Assembly (NCBI RefSeq): GCF_013041615.1
Contig: NZ_JABEPQ010000002.1
Coordinates: 682,001-746,000 of the forward strand
Reading direction: 5' to 3'
DNA length: 64,000 bases
DNA from: Knoellia koreensis
Lineage (GTDB): Bacteria > Actinomycetota > Actinomycetes > Actinomycetales > Dermatophilaceae
Part shown: positions 22,535-31,531 of the stretch, one piece after another
How positions within the stretch are numbered: position 1 is the stretch's first letter
How the letters are laid out: every line of letters begins with the position of its first letter
Notes under the pieces: model-generated
The model's input: only the letters and a program-made list of their open reading frames with translations
Databases searched by the model: none
Told to the model about the DNA's origin: nothing
Translations under genes and position numbers: made by a program

Positions 22535-24016
22535 TCAGCGCTGGTTGACGGTGGTGCCGCGCAGCATCGGCCCCGCCAGCAGGGTCGTGATCGCCGACGG
22601 CGCAGGGTCGTCCGGGTGCAACAGGGCCGAGACCAGCTGTTGCTCGGCGGTCGTCCCGGCCAGCCCCGCGTCGGGGTCCGGGATCGCGGCACCCTTGGCG
22701 CCGGCGAACATCTGCGGCAGCGCGGCATACATCGGGTTGGCGCTGTAGCCGCCGACGTTGGACGTGCCGTCGTCGAACTTCTTGCCCGGCAACGGGTTGC
22801 TCTGGCTGATCGGCTTGCCGGTGAGGACGCTCTTCATGTCGGGGAGCAGGTTGCAGGTGGCGGCGCGGTTCTCACCCCAGCGTGGCTCCTCCCCCGGCTT
22901 GTAGGCCGGGCGCTGGGCCGACGAGATCTCGATGGTGATGTGGAAGGTGTTGTCGCGGAACGCGTCGTCGATGCGCGGCAGCCACTTGACCAGGGCCTCG
23001 GTGAAGCACGGGTACTGGGGTGAGTACTTGGCCAGCACCTCCACCGTCGGCCGGTTCACCCGCCCCACCTGGATGATGCGCTGCCCGTTGGCGTCGAGGA
23101 AGTCGGCCGTGGTGTTGGCGAAACCCGCCGTCGAAGCCAGGAACCCAGCCAGCGCGTCCTGCTTCTCCACGATCGTCGTGTTCGTGGTGATGAGGTTCTT
23201 CAACGCCGACACCAGCTGAGGTGCCGCGACGGCATACGTGCTGGCCAGGTCGGCCAGACCGCTGATGTCGGCCTGCAACACCGGCAGCTTGGGGTTGAAC
23301 GCCTTGAAGTACCGGTCCACCAGCACGAGGTTCTGCCCCAGCTGGGTGCCCCGACCCTCCAGCGCGGTCGCGAGGGCGTTGAGGGTGGTCGACAGCTTCG
23401 CCGGCTCCACTGCGCGCAGCAGCGGCAACAGATCCTCGAAGACCTGCTCCAGCTCGATCGCGACCTTGGTCCGGTCCTGCGGGATCACATCCCCCTCACG
23501 GATCGGCCGGACCTTCGCCCCATCCTGTGGCGGCACGAGGTCGACGTACCGCTCACCGAACAACGTCTTCGGCAGCAGCCGCGCCGACACGTTCGAGGGG
23601 ATGAGGTCGACGGTGTCCGGCTTGAGGGCCAGCTGGAGCCGCGCCCCCTTGCCGATGGTGTGGATCGAGGTCACCGACCCGACGATGATGCCCCGCAGCT
23701 TGACGTCGGACGCCTCCTGCAGCTGCGACCCGATCCGGTCAGTCTCGAGGGTCACGTCGACGGTGCGGGTGAAGACCTGCTGGTAGGACGCGATGGCGAG
23801 GCCGAGGAGCAGGGCGACGACGACGAGGAAGATGACGCCGTAGGCGTGGTTGGACAGCCGAGCCAGGCCGCCGGTGGCGGGGCCGAGGGGCGAGCGCGGG
23901 GTCGTGGGCAGCCGGGCAGCCTCAAGCTGCCCAGGTCGGGTCGCGCTCTCGTCCTGGGGCAGCAGCTCCCGTTCCTCGACCGTGCTCACCACCCTTCGTC
24001 GCGTGATGTCTGCCAC
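22535..24016 (-). CDS. Orphan Mce-family protein (MlaD/Mce domain)
   Basis: 493 residues from ATG 24016. A cytoplasmic N-tail of about 57 residues precedes one membrane helix (YGVIFLVVVALLLGLAIASY). The Mce/MlaD domain follows (about residues 88-170: VTLETDRIGSQLQEASDVKLRGIIVGSVTSI through LLPKTLFGERYVDLVPP). Next comes the long helical Mce tail and a Pro/Gly-rich end. Mce proteins form tubes that carry lipids between membranes or to an ABC permease, usually as six copies with two YrbE permeases. Here there is a single gene and no permease. It lies 38 bp after ppx on the same strand and may share its message. Confidence 0.85.
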   Translation of the reverse strand: MADITRRRVVSTVEERELLPQDESATRPGQLEAARLPTTPRSPLGPATGGLARLSNHAYGVIFLVVVALLLGLAIASYQQVFTRTVDVTLETDRIGSQLQEASDVKLRGIIVGSVTSIHTIGKGARLQLALKPDTVDLIPSNVSARLLPKTLFGERYVDLVPPQDGAKVRPIREGDVIPQDRTKVAIELEQVFEDLLPLLRAVEPAKLSTTLNALATALEGRGTQLGQNLVLVDRYFKAFNPKLPVLQADISGLADLASTYAVAAPQLVSALKNLITTNTTIVEKQDALAGFLASTAGFANTTADFLDANGQRIIQVGRVNRPTVEVLAKYSPQYPCFTEALVKWLPRIDDAFRDNTFHITIEISSAQRPAYKPGEEPRWGENRAATCNLLPDMKSVLTGKPISQSNPLPGKKFDDGTSNVGGYSANPMYAALPQMFAGAKGAAIPDPDAGLAGTTAEQQLVSALLHPDDPAPSAITTLLAGPMLRGTTVNQR

Positions 24017-24054
24017 CGTGGCAACGACGGGGCGCGGCGCAGGTTACGGGCCGG

Positions 24055-24999
24055 TCAGTGTGCGATGGACAGGGCGATGCCGTCGAGGATGTCGTGCTCG
24101 GAGGTCACCACGCGCTCGACGCCGAGGTCGGCGAGCCGCCGCACCACCTGCCGCCAGACGAGCGCCCCGGCACCGATGACGTCGACGCGGCCGGGGTGCA
24201 TGAACCCCAGCGCCGCCCGCTCGTCGTGGGTGAGGTGCAGCAGCTCGTCGCAGGCGCGCACCACCTGCTCGGGCGTGAGGGTCGCGAGGTGGATGCGGTC
24301 GGGGTCGTATGCCGTGAGGCCGAGTGCATGGGCCGTCACCGTGGTGACGCTGCCGGCGAGGCCGACGAGCGAGCCGATGCCGGTGAGGTCAACCACCCGG
24401 GCCGCCTCGTCGATGGCTGCGTCGATGTCGCGAGTCGCGACCTCGACCTCCGCCTCGGTCGGCGGGTCGGAGACGAGGTGCCGCTCGGTCATGCGCACGC
24501 AACCGATGTCGACCGACCGGGCCGCCTCCACCGACGTCGACCCTCGGACGAACTCGGTCGAGCCGCCGCCGAGGTCGACCACGAGGTAGGGACCTGGCAC
24601 GCCCGTTGCGCGCAGGTCACCCGTGGCACCGCTGAACGACAGCGCCGCCTCCTCGTCACCACTCACCACCTCGGGCGTGACGTCGTAGTCGCCGAACGCC
24701 TCGTGCACACCGGCCACGAAGTCCTGCGCGTTCGAGGCGTCCCTCGACGCGGAGGTGGCGACGAAACGCACCCGTTCGGCGCCGAGCTCGCGGCACTGCG
24801 CGGCATACTCGCGTGCTCGCGCCAGCGTGCGCTCCATGGCCTCCGGCGCGATGGCGCCGGTGCGGTCGATTCCCTGGCCGAGGCGCACGATCTCCATGCG
24901 CCGCAACACATCTGAGAGCTCACCGGTGTCGGGGTCGATGTCCGCCACCAGGAGACGGATCGAGTTGGTGCCGCAGTCGACGGCACCGACGCGGGTCAC
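24055..24999 (-). CDS. ppx: Exopolyphosphatase / guanosine pentaphosphatase
   Basis: 314 residues from GTG 24999, which shares GTGA with the DUF501 stop. ASKHA motifs include RVGAVDCGTNSIRLLVAD at the N-terminus, VVDLGGGSTEFV (about residue 144) and LVGLAGSVTTVTA. The short single-domain form matches actinobacterial Ppx proteins. It hydrolyses inorganic polyphosphate or pppGpp in the cytoplasm. The order eno, FtsB-like, DUF501, ppx is a conserved actinobacterial block (for example Rv1023-Rv1026 in M. tuberculosis, from memory). Confidence 0.93.
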   Translation of the reverse strand: MTRVGAVDCGTNSIRLLVADIDPDTGELSDVLRRMEIVRLGQGIDRTGAIAPEAMERTLARAREYAAQCRELGAERVRFVATSASRDASNAQDFVAGVHEAFGDYDVTPEVVSGDEEAALSFSGATGDLRATGVPGPYLVVDLGGGSTEFVRGSTSVEAARSVDIGCVRMTERHLVSDPPTEAEVEVATRDIDAAIDEAARVVDLTGIGSLVGLAGSVTTVTAHALGLTAYDPDRIHLATLTPEQVVRACDELLHLTHDERAALGFMHPGRVDVIGAGALVWRQVVRRLADLGVERVVTSEHDILDGIALSIAH

Positions 25000-25550
25000 T
25001 CGCCCGCCTCGGCGTGCCCGTCGGCGCCGGCGATGCAGCAGCCGTCGGCCCACCAGTCGTCGAGCATCGCCAGGGCCTCGTCGCCGAGGGGGTTGACCCC
25101 CGGCCCGACGGCGAGTGAGTGGGCGACCAGGACGTGCAGGCACTTCACGCGCGTCGGCATGCCGCCGGCCGAGATGCCGTCGATCTCGGGCACGGTGGCA
25201 CCGGTGGCCTGGCCCACCGCGGTCCGGCGCGCCAGGTAGTCCTCGTGCGCCGCGGCATACCGCTGCGCCAGGTCGGCGTCCTCGCCGAGGCGCGCCGTCA
25301 TCTCGGCCATCACGCCCTGGCTCTCGAGGGTGGAGATGGCGCCGGTGAGGCGGGGGCACGTGGCGTAGAACGTCGTCGGGAAGGGCGTGCCGTCGGGCAG
25401 GCGCGGCGCGGTGGTCAGGACGTCCGGGCAGCCGCACGGGCAGCGGTGCGCCACGGCGACGACACCGCGGGGCACCCGGCCCAGCTGGGCACGGACGGCG
25501 TCGAGGTCGGCCTGGGTGGGGGCCTGCGCCGTGGGGTCGGGGGCGCTCAC
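24996..25550 (-). CDS. DUF501 protein
   Basis: 184 residues from GTG 25550, overlapping the FtsB-like stop by GTGA. It is Cys-rich: HRCPCGCPDV, YATCPRL, RVKCLH and WWADGCCIAG, suggesting a metal site. PEIDGISAGGMPTRVKCLHVLVAHSL is the most conserved stretch of DUF501. The function is unknown. Its strict position between the FtsB-like gene and ppx is conserved across actinobacteria, and the overlaps on both sides mean the three are translated together. Confidence 0.9.
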   Translation of the reverse strand: MSAPDPTAQAPTQADLDAVRAQLGRVPRGVVAVAHRCPCGCPDVLTTAPRLPDGTPFPTTFYATCPRLTGAISTLESQGVMAEMTARLGEDADLAQRYAAAHEDYLARRTAVGQATGATVPEIDGISAGGMPTRVKCLHVLVAHSLAVGPGVNPLGDEALAMLDDWWADGCCIAGADGHAEAGE

Positions 25551-26188
25551 TTGCCGGTGCCGGCGCCGGCGTCCGTCGGAGCCGTGTCGGCTGCGCGCAT
25601 CGACTCCCACAGCTGGCCGTACCACGGGTGGTCGCTCGCGGCGGCCGGCGCCTTGGCCACCTGGGTGGCGGACTTGGCGGTGGGCTTGCCGTCGATGACC
25701 GTGTAGGACTTCTCGCCGACCTTGACGAACTTGAGCCGCTCCCGGGCCTGCTGGACGACGTAGTCCTTGTCGTTCCAGCGGGCCTGCTCCTTCTGCAGGT
25801 CGCTGACGTTCGCCCGCTGCGACGCCACCTGCTCACGCAGGGCGTCGATCTGGCCCTGCTGACGCAGGTAGGACCGCAACGTCGGCACGAGCGTCACCGC
25901 CAGCAGCACGAAGATCGAGGCGAGCACCACGACCCGCATCACGCCGCGCGTGGTCTTGCGCTCCTGCCCGACCCTGGACGTCGCCGCGGCCTTGCGCGCC
26001 GCACCGGCGGCCGTGGCGCGGGACCGGCCGGGACCGGCGCCGGGGCGCGCGGCCGTGCCGCCCTTGGCTGCGGACTTGCCGGCCGCGGCCTTGCCGCCAG
26101 AGGCCTTGCGCGGGGCGGGAGCGCCGCGCCGCGGGGCAGGACGTCGCCCCGGCGTGCCGCCGGTGGGTCCGCGTCCTGTCGTGGCCAT
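25547..26188 (-). CDS. FtsB/DivIC-type septum formation initiator
   Basis: 213 residues from ATG 26188 (GAGGACG upstream); upstream codons of the open frame are not used. An Ala/Gly/Arg/Lys-rich cytoplasmic tail of about 88 residues comes first. One membrane helix follows (RVVVLASIFVLLAVTLVPTL), then a coiled coil (LRQQGQIDALREQVASQRANVSDLQKEQARWNDKDYVVQQARERL in outline). The WNDKDYVxxQARERLKFV motif is diagnostic of the FtsB/DivIC superfamily, which helps assemble the divisome with FtsQ and FtsL. It is the first gene after eno (61 bp gap) and the leader of the FtsB-DUF501-ppx run. Confidence 0.9.
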   Translation of the reverse strand: MATTGRGPTGGTPGRRPAPRRGAPAPRKASGGKAAAGKSAAKGGTAARPGAGPGRSRATAAGAARKAAATSRVGQERKTTRGVMRVVVLASIFVLLAVTLVPTLRSYLRQQGQIDALREQVASQRANVSDLQKEQARWNDKDYVVQQARERLKFVKVGEKSYTVIDGKPTAKSATQVAKAPAAASDHPWYGQLWESMRAADTAPTDAGAGTGK

Positions 26189-26249
26189 CGTGTCGTCCTC
26201 GCGTCGTGGTCGTGTCGGTGTCGTGGGGTGGGTCAGGTATGCCGCGTGG

Positions 26250-27560
<1,311 letters not shown>

Positions 27561-27648
27561 TCAGGGGTTACGCCCCGAGGCTACCCGGCGAGCGGGCGCG
27601 CACGGACGAGCGACCCACCCTGCCGGACCACGCGGCATACCCCCGCCT

Positions 27649-27738
27649 CAGCTTTTCCGCGTCATGCGGGAACCTGAGGTTCGCTCGGTCTAGTAACGCG
27701 TGCGAACCTGACACTTCGCGCGTGACGCGGAAAAGCTG
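27649..27738. repeat. Large cruciform / REP-like element (copy A) after psuG
   Basis: The outer arms CAGCTTTTCCGCGTCA (27649-27664) and its exact complement (27723-27738) enclose a second stem, AGGTTCGC (27677-27684) with GCGAACCT (27702-27709). It lies 10 bp beyond the psuG stop and about 100 bp upstream of eno, so it probably ends psuG transcription. The first 20 bases and most of the next 25 recur at 58368. Confidence 0.75.
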
Positions 27739-27748
27739 TGGTCGCGGG

Positions 27749-28675
27749 TCAGGACGTGCGCAGGCGTTGGTATGCCGCGGCGATGGCGGCGCCGAGACGC
27801 GCGTTGGCGCGCACGAGGGCGATGTTGGTCTCGAGCGAGCGTCCGTCGGAGAGCTCGACGATGCGCCCGAGGAGGAACGGCGTGATGTCCTTGCCGCGGA
27901 TGCCCCGCTCGTCGCACTCGGCGAGCGCCCGGTCGATGAGGTCGGCGATCTCCGCCGCCGGGATCTCGTCCTCCTCCGGCACCGGGTTGGCGATCGACAC
28001 CGCGCCCTTGAGCCCGAGGTCCCACTTCGCGGCCATCATCGCCGCGACCTGGTCGGGCGAGTCCGCCCGCAACGGCGCGGCATACCCGCTCGACCGCGAG
28101 TAGAACGACGGGAACTCGTCGCTGCCGTGCACCACGACCGGCACCCCGAGGGTCTCGAGCGTCTCGAGGGTGAGGCCGATGTCGAGGATCGACTTCACGC
28201 CCGCGGACACGACGGCGACGTCGGTCTGGCCCAGCTCGGTGAGGTCGGCGGAGATGTCGAAGCTCGTCTCCGCGCCCCGGTGCACTCCCCCGAGCCCGCC
28301 CGTGACGAAGACGGGTATGCCGGCCAGCGCGGCCAGGCGCATCGTCGCGGCGACCGTGGTGGCGCCGTGGGCACCGGTGGCCACGACGAACGGGAGGTCG
28401 CGCAGGCTCACCTTGGTGACGTGCGGGTGGGTGGCGAGCGTCTCGAGCTCGTCGCGGTCGAGGCCGATGCGGGGTATGCCGTCCAGGACGGCGATCGTGG
28501 CCGGCGTCGCCCCACCGTCGCGGATGATCTGCTCGACCTCGATGGCCATCTCGACGTTGCGCGGGTAGGGCATGCCGTGGCTGATGATCGTCGACTCGAG
28601 CGCGACGACCGGGCGGCCCTCGCGCATGGCGGTGGCGACCTCGTCGTTGAGCTTGAGGCTGGGGTGCGGGGTCAT
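27749..28675 (-). CDS. psuG: Pseudouridine-5'-phosphate glycosidase
   Basis: 308 residues from ATG 28675 (AGGAGAAGCAG upstream), overlapping the kinase stop by ATGA. Family motifs include VALESTIISHGMPYPRN, GATPATIAVLDG, the catalytic-lysine region HPHVTKVSLRDLPFVVA, FVTGGLGGVHRGAETSFDISADL and SAGVKSILDIGLTLETLETLGVPV. It breaks pseudouridine 5'-phosphate into uracil and ribose 5-phosphate, using Mn in known enzymes. With the adjacent kinase it makes a complete two-step pseudouridine salvage pathway in the cytoplasm. Confidence 0.95.
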   Translation of the reverse strand: MTPHPSLKLNDEVATAMREGRPVVALESTIISHGMPYPRNVEMAIEVEQIIRDGGATPATIAVLDGIPRIGLDRDELETLATHPHVTKVSLRDLPFVVATGAHGATTVAATMRLAALAGIPVFVTGGLGGVHRGAETSFDISADLTELGQTDVAVVSAGVKSILDIGLTLETLETLGVPVVVHGSDEFPSFYSRSSGYAAPLRADSPDQVAAMMAAKWDLGLKGAVSIANPVPEEDEIPAAEIADLIDRALAECDERGIRGKDITPFLLGRIVELSDGRSLETNIALVRANARLGAAIAAAYQRLRTS

Positions 28676-29862
28676 CTGCTTCTCCTGGTCGTGGGGCTGG
28701 CGTCGGCTCGCCCGACACCGGTGCGACGCAGCTCGGCGTCGACGAGGCGGGCGGTGAGGTCGGGGCGGACGGTCTGGGGGCACGCCACGGTGAGGGCCGC
28801 GGCGGTCTGGCCGAAGCGCACGGCGCCGAGTGCGCTGTCGCCGCGCAGGTGGGCGTGGACGAAGGCGGCGGTCATCGCATCCCCCGCACCCGTGACGTCG
28901 ACGAGGGTCGTGGGCGGTGCCGGGATGAGGTGCACCTCGGGGCGGCTGCCGGCCTCGGTGTGGGCGCCAGCCACGGCGCGGCTGCTGAGGACGCTGCCGC
29001 GCGCGCCCCGACGTACCCAGACGTGGGCCACGCCGCGCCCGTGGAGGCTCGCGGCGGCGCGAGCGATGCCCGCCTTGGTGTCGGGCACGTCCTCGCCGAC
29101 GATGGCCGCGAGCTCGTCGAGGTTCGGGGTGAGTGCAAGGACGGGGCGGTCGGGCGACAGGATCGTGGCGAGCGGCCGGGCCTTGGCGACCGAGACCGGG
29201 TCGATGACAACGGGGACGTCGGCGGCGGCTGCGGTGTCGAGCAGCCAGGTGGTGGGTGCGGCCGGGATGTTGCCATCGACGACGAGCAGGTCGGCGTTGG
29301 CGACGAGGTCGCGGACGCCAGTCAGCTGGTCGACGGTCAGCCCGTCGGTGGCGCCCATGGTGGAGACAGCGACGACGAGCTCGCCGTCGGCGTCGAGGAC
29401 CGCGAGGTAGGTGCCGGTCGGCTCCTCGCCGCGGATGACATGGTCGAGGCCGACGCCAGCGGCTCGGGTGGCGTCGAGGACCTGGTCGCCGAACGCGTCG
29501 CGCCCGACCGGGCTCACCAGCTGGGTGGGGCTGCCGAGGCGGGCGAGGTTCTCGGCGATGTTGCGCCCGACGCCCCCCGGGGTGCTGGTGGTCTCGCCGG
29601 GGTTCGACGTGCGCAGGGCCAGCGCGGCCCGCGACTGCGCCTTGATGTCCATGTTGGTGCCGCCGACCACGACGACCGCTCCCTCGTCCGGGCGCAGCAC
29701 GTAGCCGCGGCCGACGATGACGCCCTTGCGGGTGAGGTTCGACAGGTGAACCGCGACGGCCGCCTTGGTCGACCCGACCCGCTCGGCGAGCCCGGCGGCG
29801 TCGAGCAGGGGCTCGGCACGCAGCAGCTCGACGATCTCCCGCTCGCGCTGCGTCAATGCCAC
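28672..29862 (-). CDS. psuK: Pseudouridine kinase (PfkB family) fused to N-terminal winged helix
   Basis: 396 residues from GTG 29862. Residues 1-58 form a MarR/Lrp-like winged helix (LTQREREIVELLRAEPLLDAAGLAERVGSTKAAVAVHLSNLTRKG in outline). Residue 62 onward is PfkB: VVVVGGTNMDIKAQS, the signature GGVGRNIAENLARLG, and the anion-hole plus base motif DVTGAGDAMTAAFVHA (about residue 335). It phosphorylates pseudouridine with ATP. The fused DNA-binding domain suggests it also regulates its own operon in response to substrate (inference, as in other HTH-kinase fusions). It is first gene of psuK-psuG. Confidence 0.9.
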   Translation of the reverse strand: MALTQREREIVELLRAEPLLDAAGLAERVGSTKAAVAVHLSNLTRKGVIVGRGYVLRPDEGAVVVVGGTNMDIKAQSRAALALRTSNPGETTSTPGGVGRNIAENLARLGSPTQLVSPVGRDAFGDQVLDATRAAGVGLDHVIRGEEPTGTYLAVLDADGELVVAVSTMGATDGLTVDQLTGVRDLVANADLLVVDGNIPAAPTTWLLDTAAAADVPVVIDPVSVAKARPLATILSPDRPVLALTPNLDELAAIVGEDVPDTKAGIARAAASLHGRGVAHVWVRRGARGSVLSSRAVAGAHTEAGSRPEVHLIPAPPTTLVDVTGAGDAMTAAFVHAHLRGDSALGAVRFGQTAAALTVACPQTVRPDLTARLVDAELRRTGVGRADASPTTRRSR

Positions 29863-29869
29863 GTTAGGA

Positions 29870-29875
29870 ACTATA
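29870..29875 (-). promoter_or_regulatory. psuK -10 box (leaderless promoter)
   Basis: TATAGT on the minus strand ends 7 bp before the GTG start, so transcription would begin at or next to the start codon. The upstream AT-rich stretch on the same strand (CTTAAGAAGTTCAAGGA) is the -35 region and a possible target of the fused winged helix. Confidence 0.6.
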
Positions 29876-29987
29876 AGGCATCCTTGAACTTCTTAAGCAC
29901 CACCCTGACTTGTTGCCGACCACTCGGCACCGGGAGCCGATTCAGCCGCCGCATGCCGAGCCACCGGCAACGAGTGGGCGCGGGCGA

Positions 29988-30971
29988 TCAGTCGGTGGGA
30001 ACGTCGAGGGCGCGCAGGGCGCGGCGCAGCTCGGACTCGGCGTCGACGCCGGCCGCTCTCGCCCGGGCCACGAGGGCCAGCAGCTCGGCGCCGACATCAC
30101 CGGGTGCGGGGGCGGGCAGCTCACGGTCGGTGCGGGCCAGCCGGGACACCACCTTGTCGGCGGCCACCAGCGCCGGCAACGACGCCGGTATGCCGTGCAG
30201 CAGACCTGCGTGCCCGGCCTCACCACCGGCGTGGTCACCCTTGGCGGCCCGCTCCTGTGCCTTGATCCGCTCCCAGGCGCGCTCGACTTCCTCGGGGTTG
30301 CTGGCATCCCCGTCGGCGAAGACGTGCGGGTGCCGCCGGACCAGCTTGGCCACCAGCCCCGCCGCGACGTCGTCGATGTCGAACGGCGCCTCTGGGTCCT
30401 CCTGCGCCACCCGGGACTGGAACGCCACCTGCAGCAGCACGTCACCGAGCTCCTCGCGCAGGTGGTCACGGTCGCCGGTCGCCACGGCCTCGGCAGCCTC
30501 GTGCGCCTCCTCGATGAGGTACTTCACGAGCGACTGGTGCGTCTGCTCGGCGTCCCACGGGCACCCGCCCGGGGACCGGAGCCGGTCCATCACGGCGACC
30601 ACGTCGAGCAGCCGCGCGCCTTGGACGTCCCACGAACCCACGACGACCTCGACTTCTGGAGGCGACGGCATACGCGTCACCTCGGCGGCCACCGCGTCGG
30701 TGAGGCCCGGGTCGCCGTCGGCCGACCCCACCCACAGCACGTGCGCCTCATCGCCGGTGCGCGCGACGAGGTCGCGGGCGAGCGCGGGCACCGGCACGTC
30801 CGGCACGGCTTCCACCGGCACACCGGCCTCCACGAGCGCGACCGCGGCCGGCTCGTCGAGGTCACGAGCCAGGACCGCCGCGGCGTCGTCGAGCGCGTGC
30901 CAGGCCGAACGACTCAGCAGCCCCGGCGCGACGCGGGGTGAGGTGACGAGCAGGCTGAGGCGACCGGCCAC
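29988..30971 (-). CDS. mazG: MazG-family nucleoside triphosphate pyrophosphohydrolase
   Basis: 327 residues from GTG 30971. The N-terminal about 115 residues are a poorly conserved actinobacterial extension. The MazG domain follows: RLRSPGGCPWDAEQTHQSLVKYLIEEAHEAAEAV, with the EExxE metal motif in LIEEAHEAAEA, then LREELGDVLLQVAFQSRVAQE with ExxD. A second helical part contains RRHPHVFADGDASNPEEVERAWERIKAQER. It hydrolyses abnormal NTPs to NMP and pyrophosphate. It lies 8 bp downstream of the SurA-like lipoprotein in the conserved mfd-SurA-mazG order. Confidence 0.92.
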   Translation of the reverse strand: MAGRLSLLVTSPRVAPGLLSRSAWHALDDAAAVLARDLDEPAAVALVEAGVPVEAVPDVPVPALARDLVARTGDEAHVLWVGSADGDPGLTDAVAAEVTRMPSPPEVEVVVGSWDVQGARLLDVVAVMDRLRSPGGCPWDAEQTHQSLVKYLIEEAHEAAEAVATGDRDHLREELGDVLLQVAFQSRVAQEDPEAPFDIDDVAAGLVAKLVRRHPHVFADGDASNPEEVERAWERIKAQERAAKGDHAGGEAGHAGLLHGIPASLPALVAADKVVSRLARTDRELPAPAPGDVGAELLALVARARAAGVDAESELRRALRALDVPTD

Positions 30972-30979
30972 TCCGCGGG

Positions 30980-31531
30980 TCAGTTCTGCGGGGCCAGCGG
31001 GTCGGGCTCGGGCGTGGAGGTGTCGGCCTTGATCCAGTTGGGTGCGCTGGACTCGAACAGCGCGCTGCCCGAGGGCTTGAAGACGCCATAGCGCGGGTTG
31101 ACCGTGATGTCGGCCTTCCGCGCGAGGTCGACGGCCTGGGCCTTCTCCCCCTCGGTCATCTGGTTGAACGCCAGGCTCGCCTTGACCAGCTCGAGGGTGC
31201 TGGGAGCCGGGTCCTGCAGCTGCGGCACCGCGGTGCGGGCGGCCGAGTCGGCGAGGGCCTTGCCGCTCTTCTCCGCGACCTGGTTGATGAACTGCGCCAT
31301 CACGAGCGACTGCACCGCGCCGGAGGTCTCGAGACCGGAGTCGGGCTGCACCTCACGGATCTGCGCGGCGGCCTCCTGGGCCTCGGCCTCGGTGATGCGG
31401 TGGCCGTCGACGACGGCGGCCGTGTCCGCGGTGGCGCAGCCGGACACGGCGAGCACGGCACCGGCCACCGCGGCGACGGCGGTGGCGCGCAGGGCGCGAG
31501 TTGCCAACACGATAGAAACCTTCCTGGTCAC
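30980..31531 (-). CDS. SurA-N-type lipoprotein (no PPIase domain)
   Basis: 183 residues from GTG 31531, directly after the mfd stop. A GTG at 31510, 8 nt after AGGAAGG, is an equally good start. The lipobox is LAVSGC (cysteine about residue 32), so it is an exported lipoprotein. TAAVVDGHRITEAEAQEAAAQIRE is the SurA/PrsA N-terminal chaperone helix; the parvulin PPIase domain is absent. The C-terminal YGVFKPSGSALF region is conserved in actinobacterial homologues. It probably acts as an envelope chaperone or has lost catalysis. Confidence 0.8.
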   Translation of the reverse strand: MTRKVSIVLATRALRATAVAAVAGAVLAVSGCATADTAAVVDGHRITEAEAQEAAAQIREVQPDSGLETSGAVQSLVMAQFINQVAEKSGKALADSAARTAVPQLQDPAPSTLELVKASLAFNQMTEGEKAQAVDLARKADITVNPRYGVFKPSGSALFESSAPNWIKADTSTPEPDPLAPQN

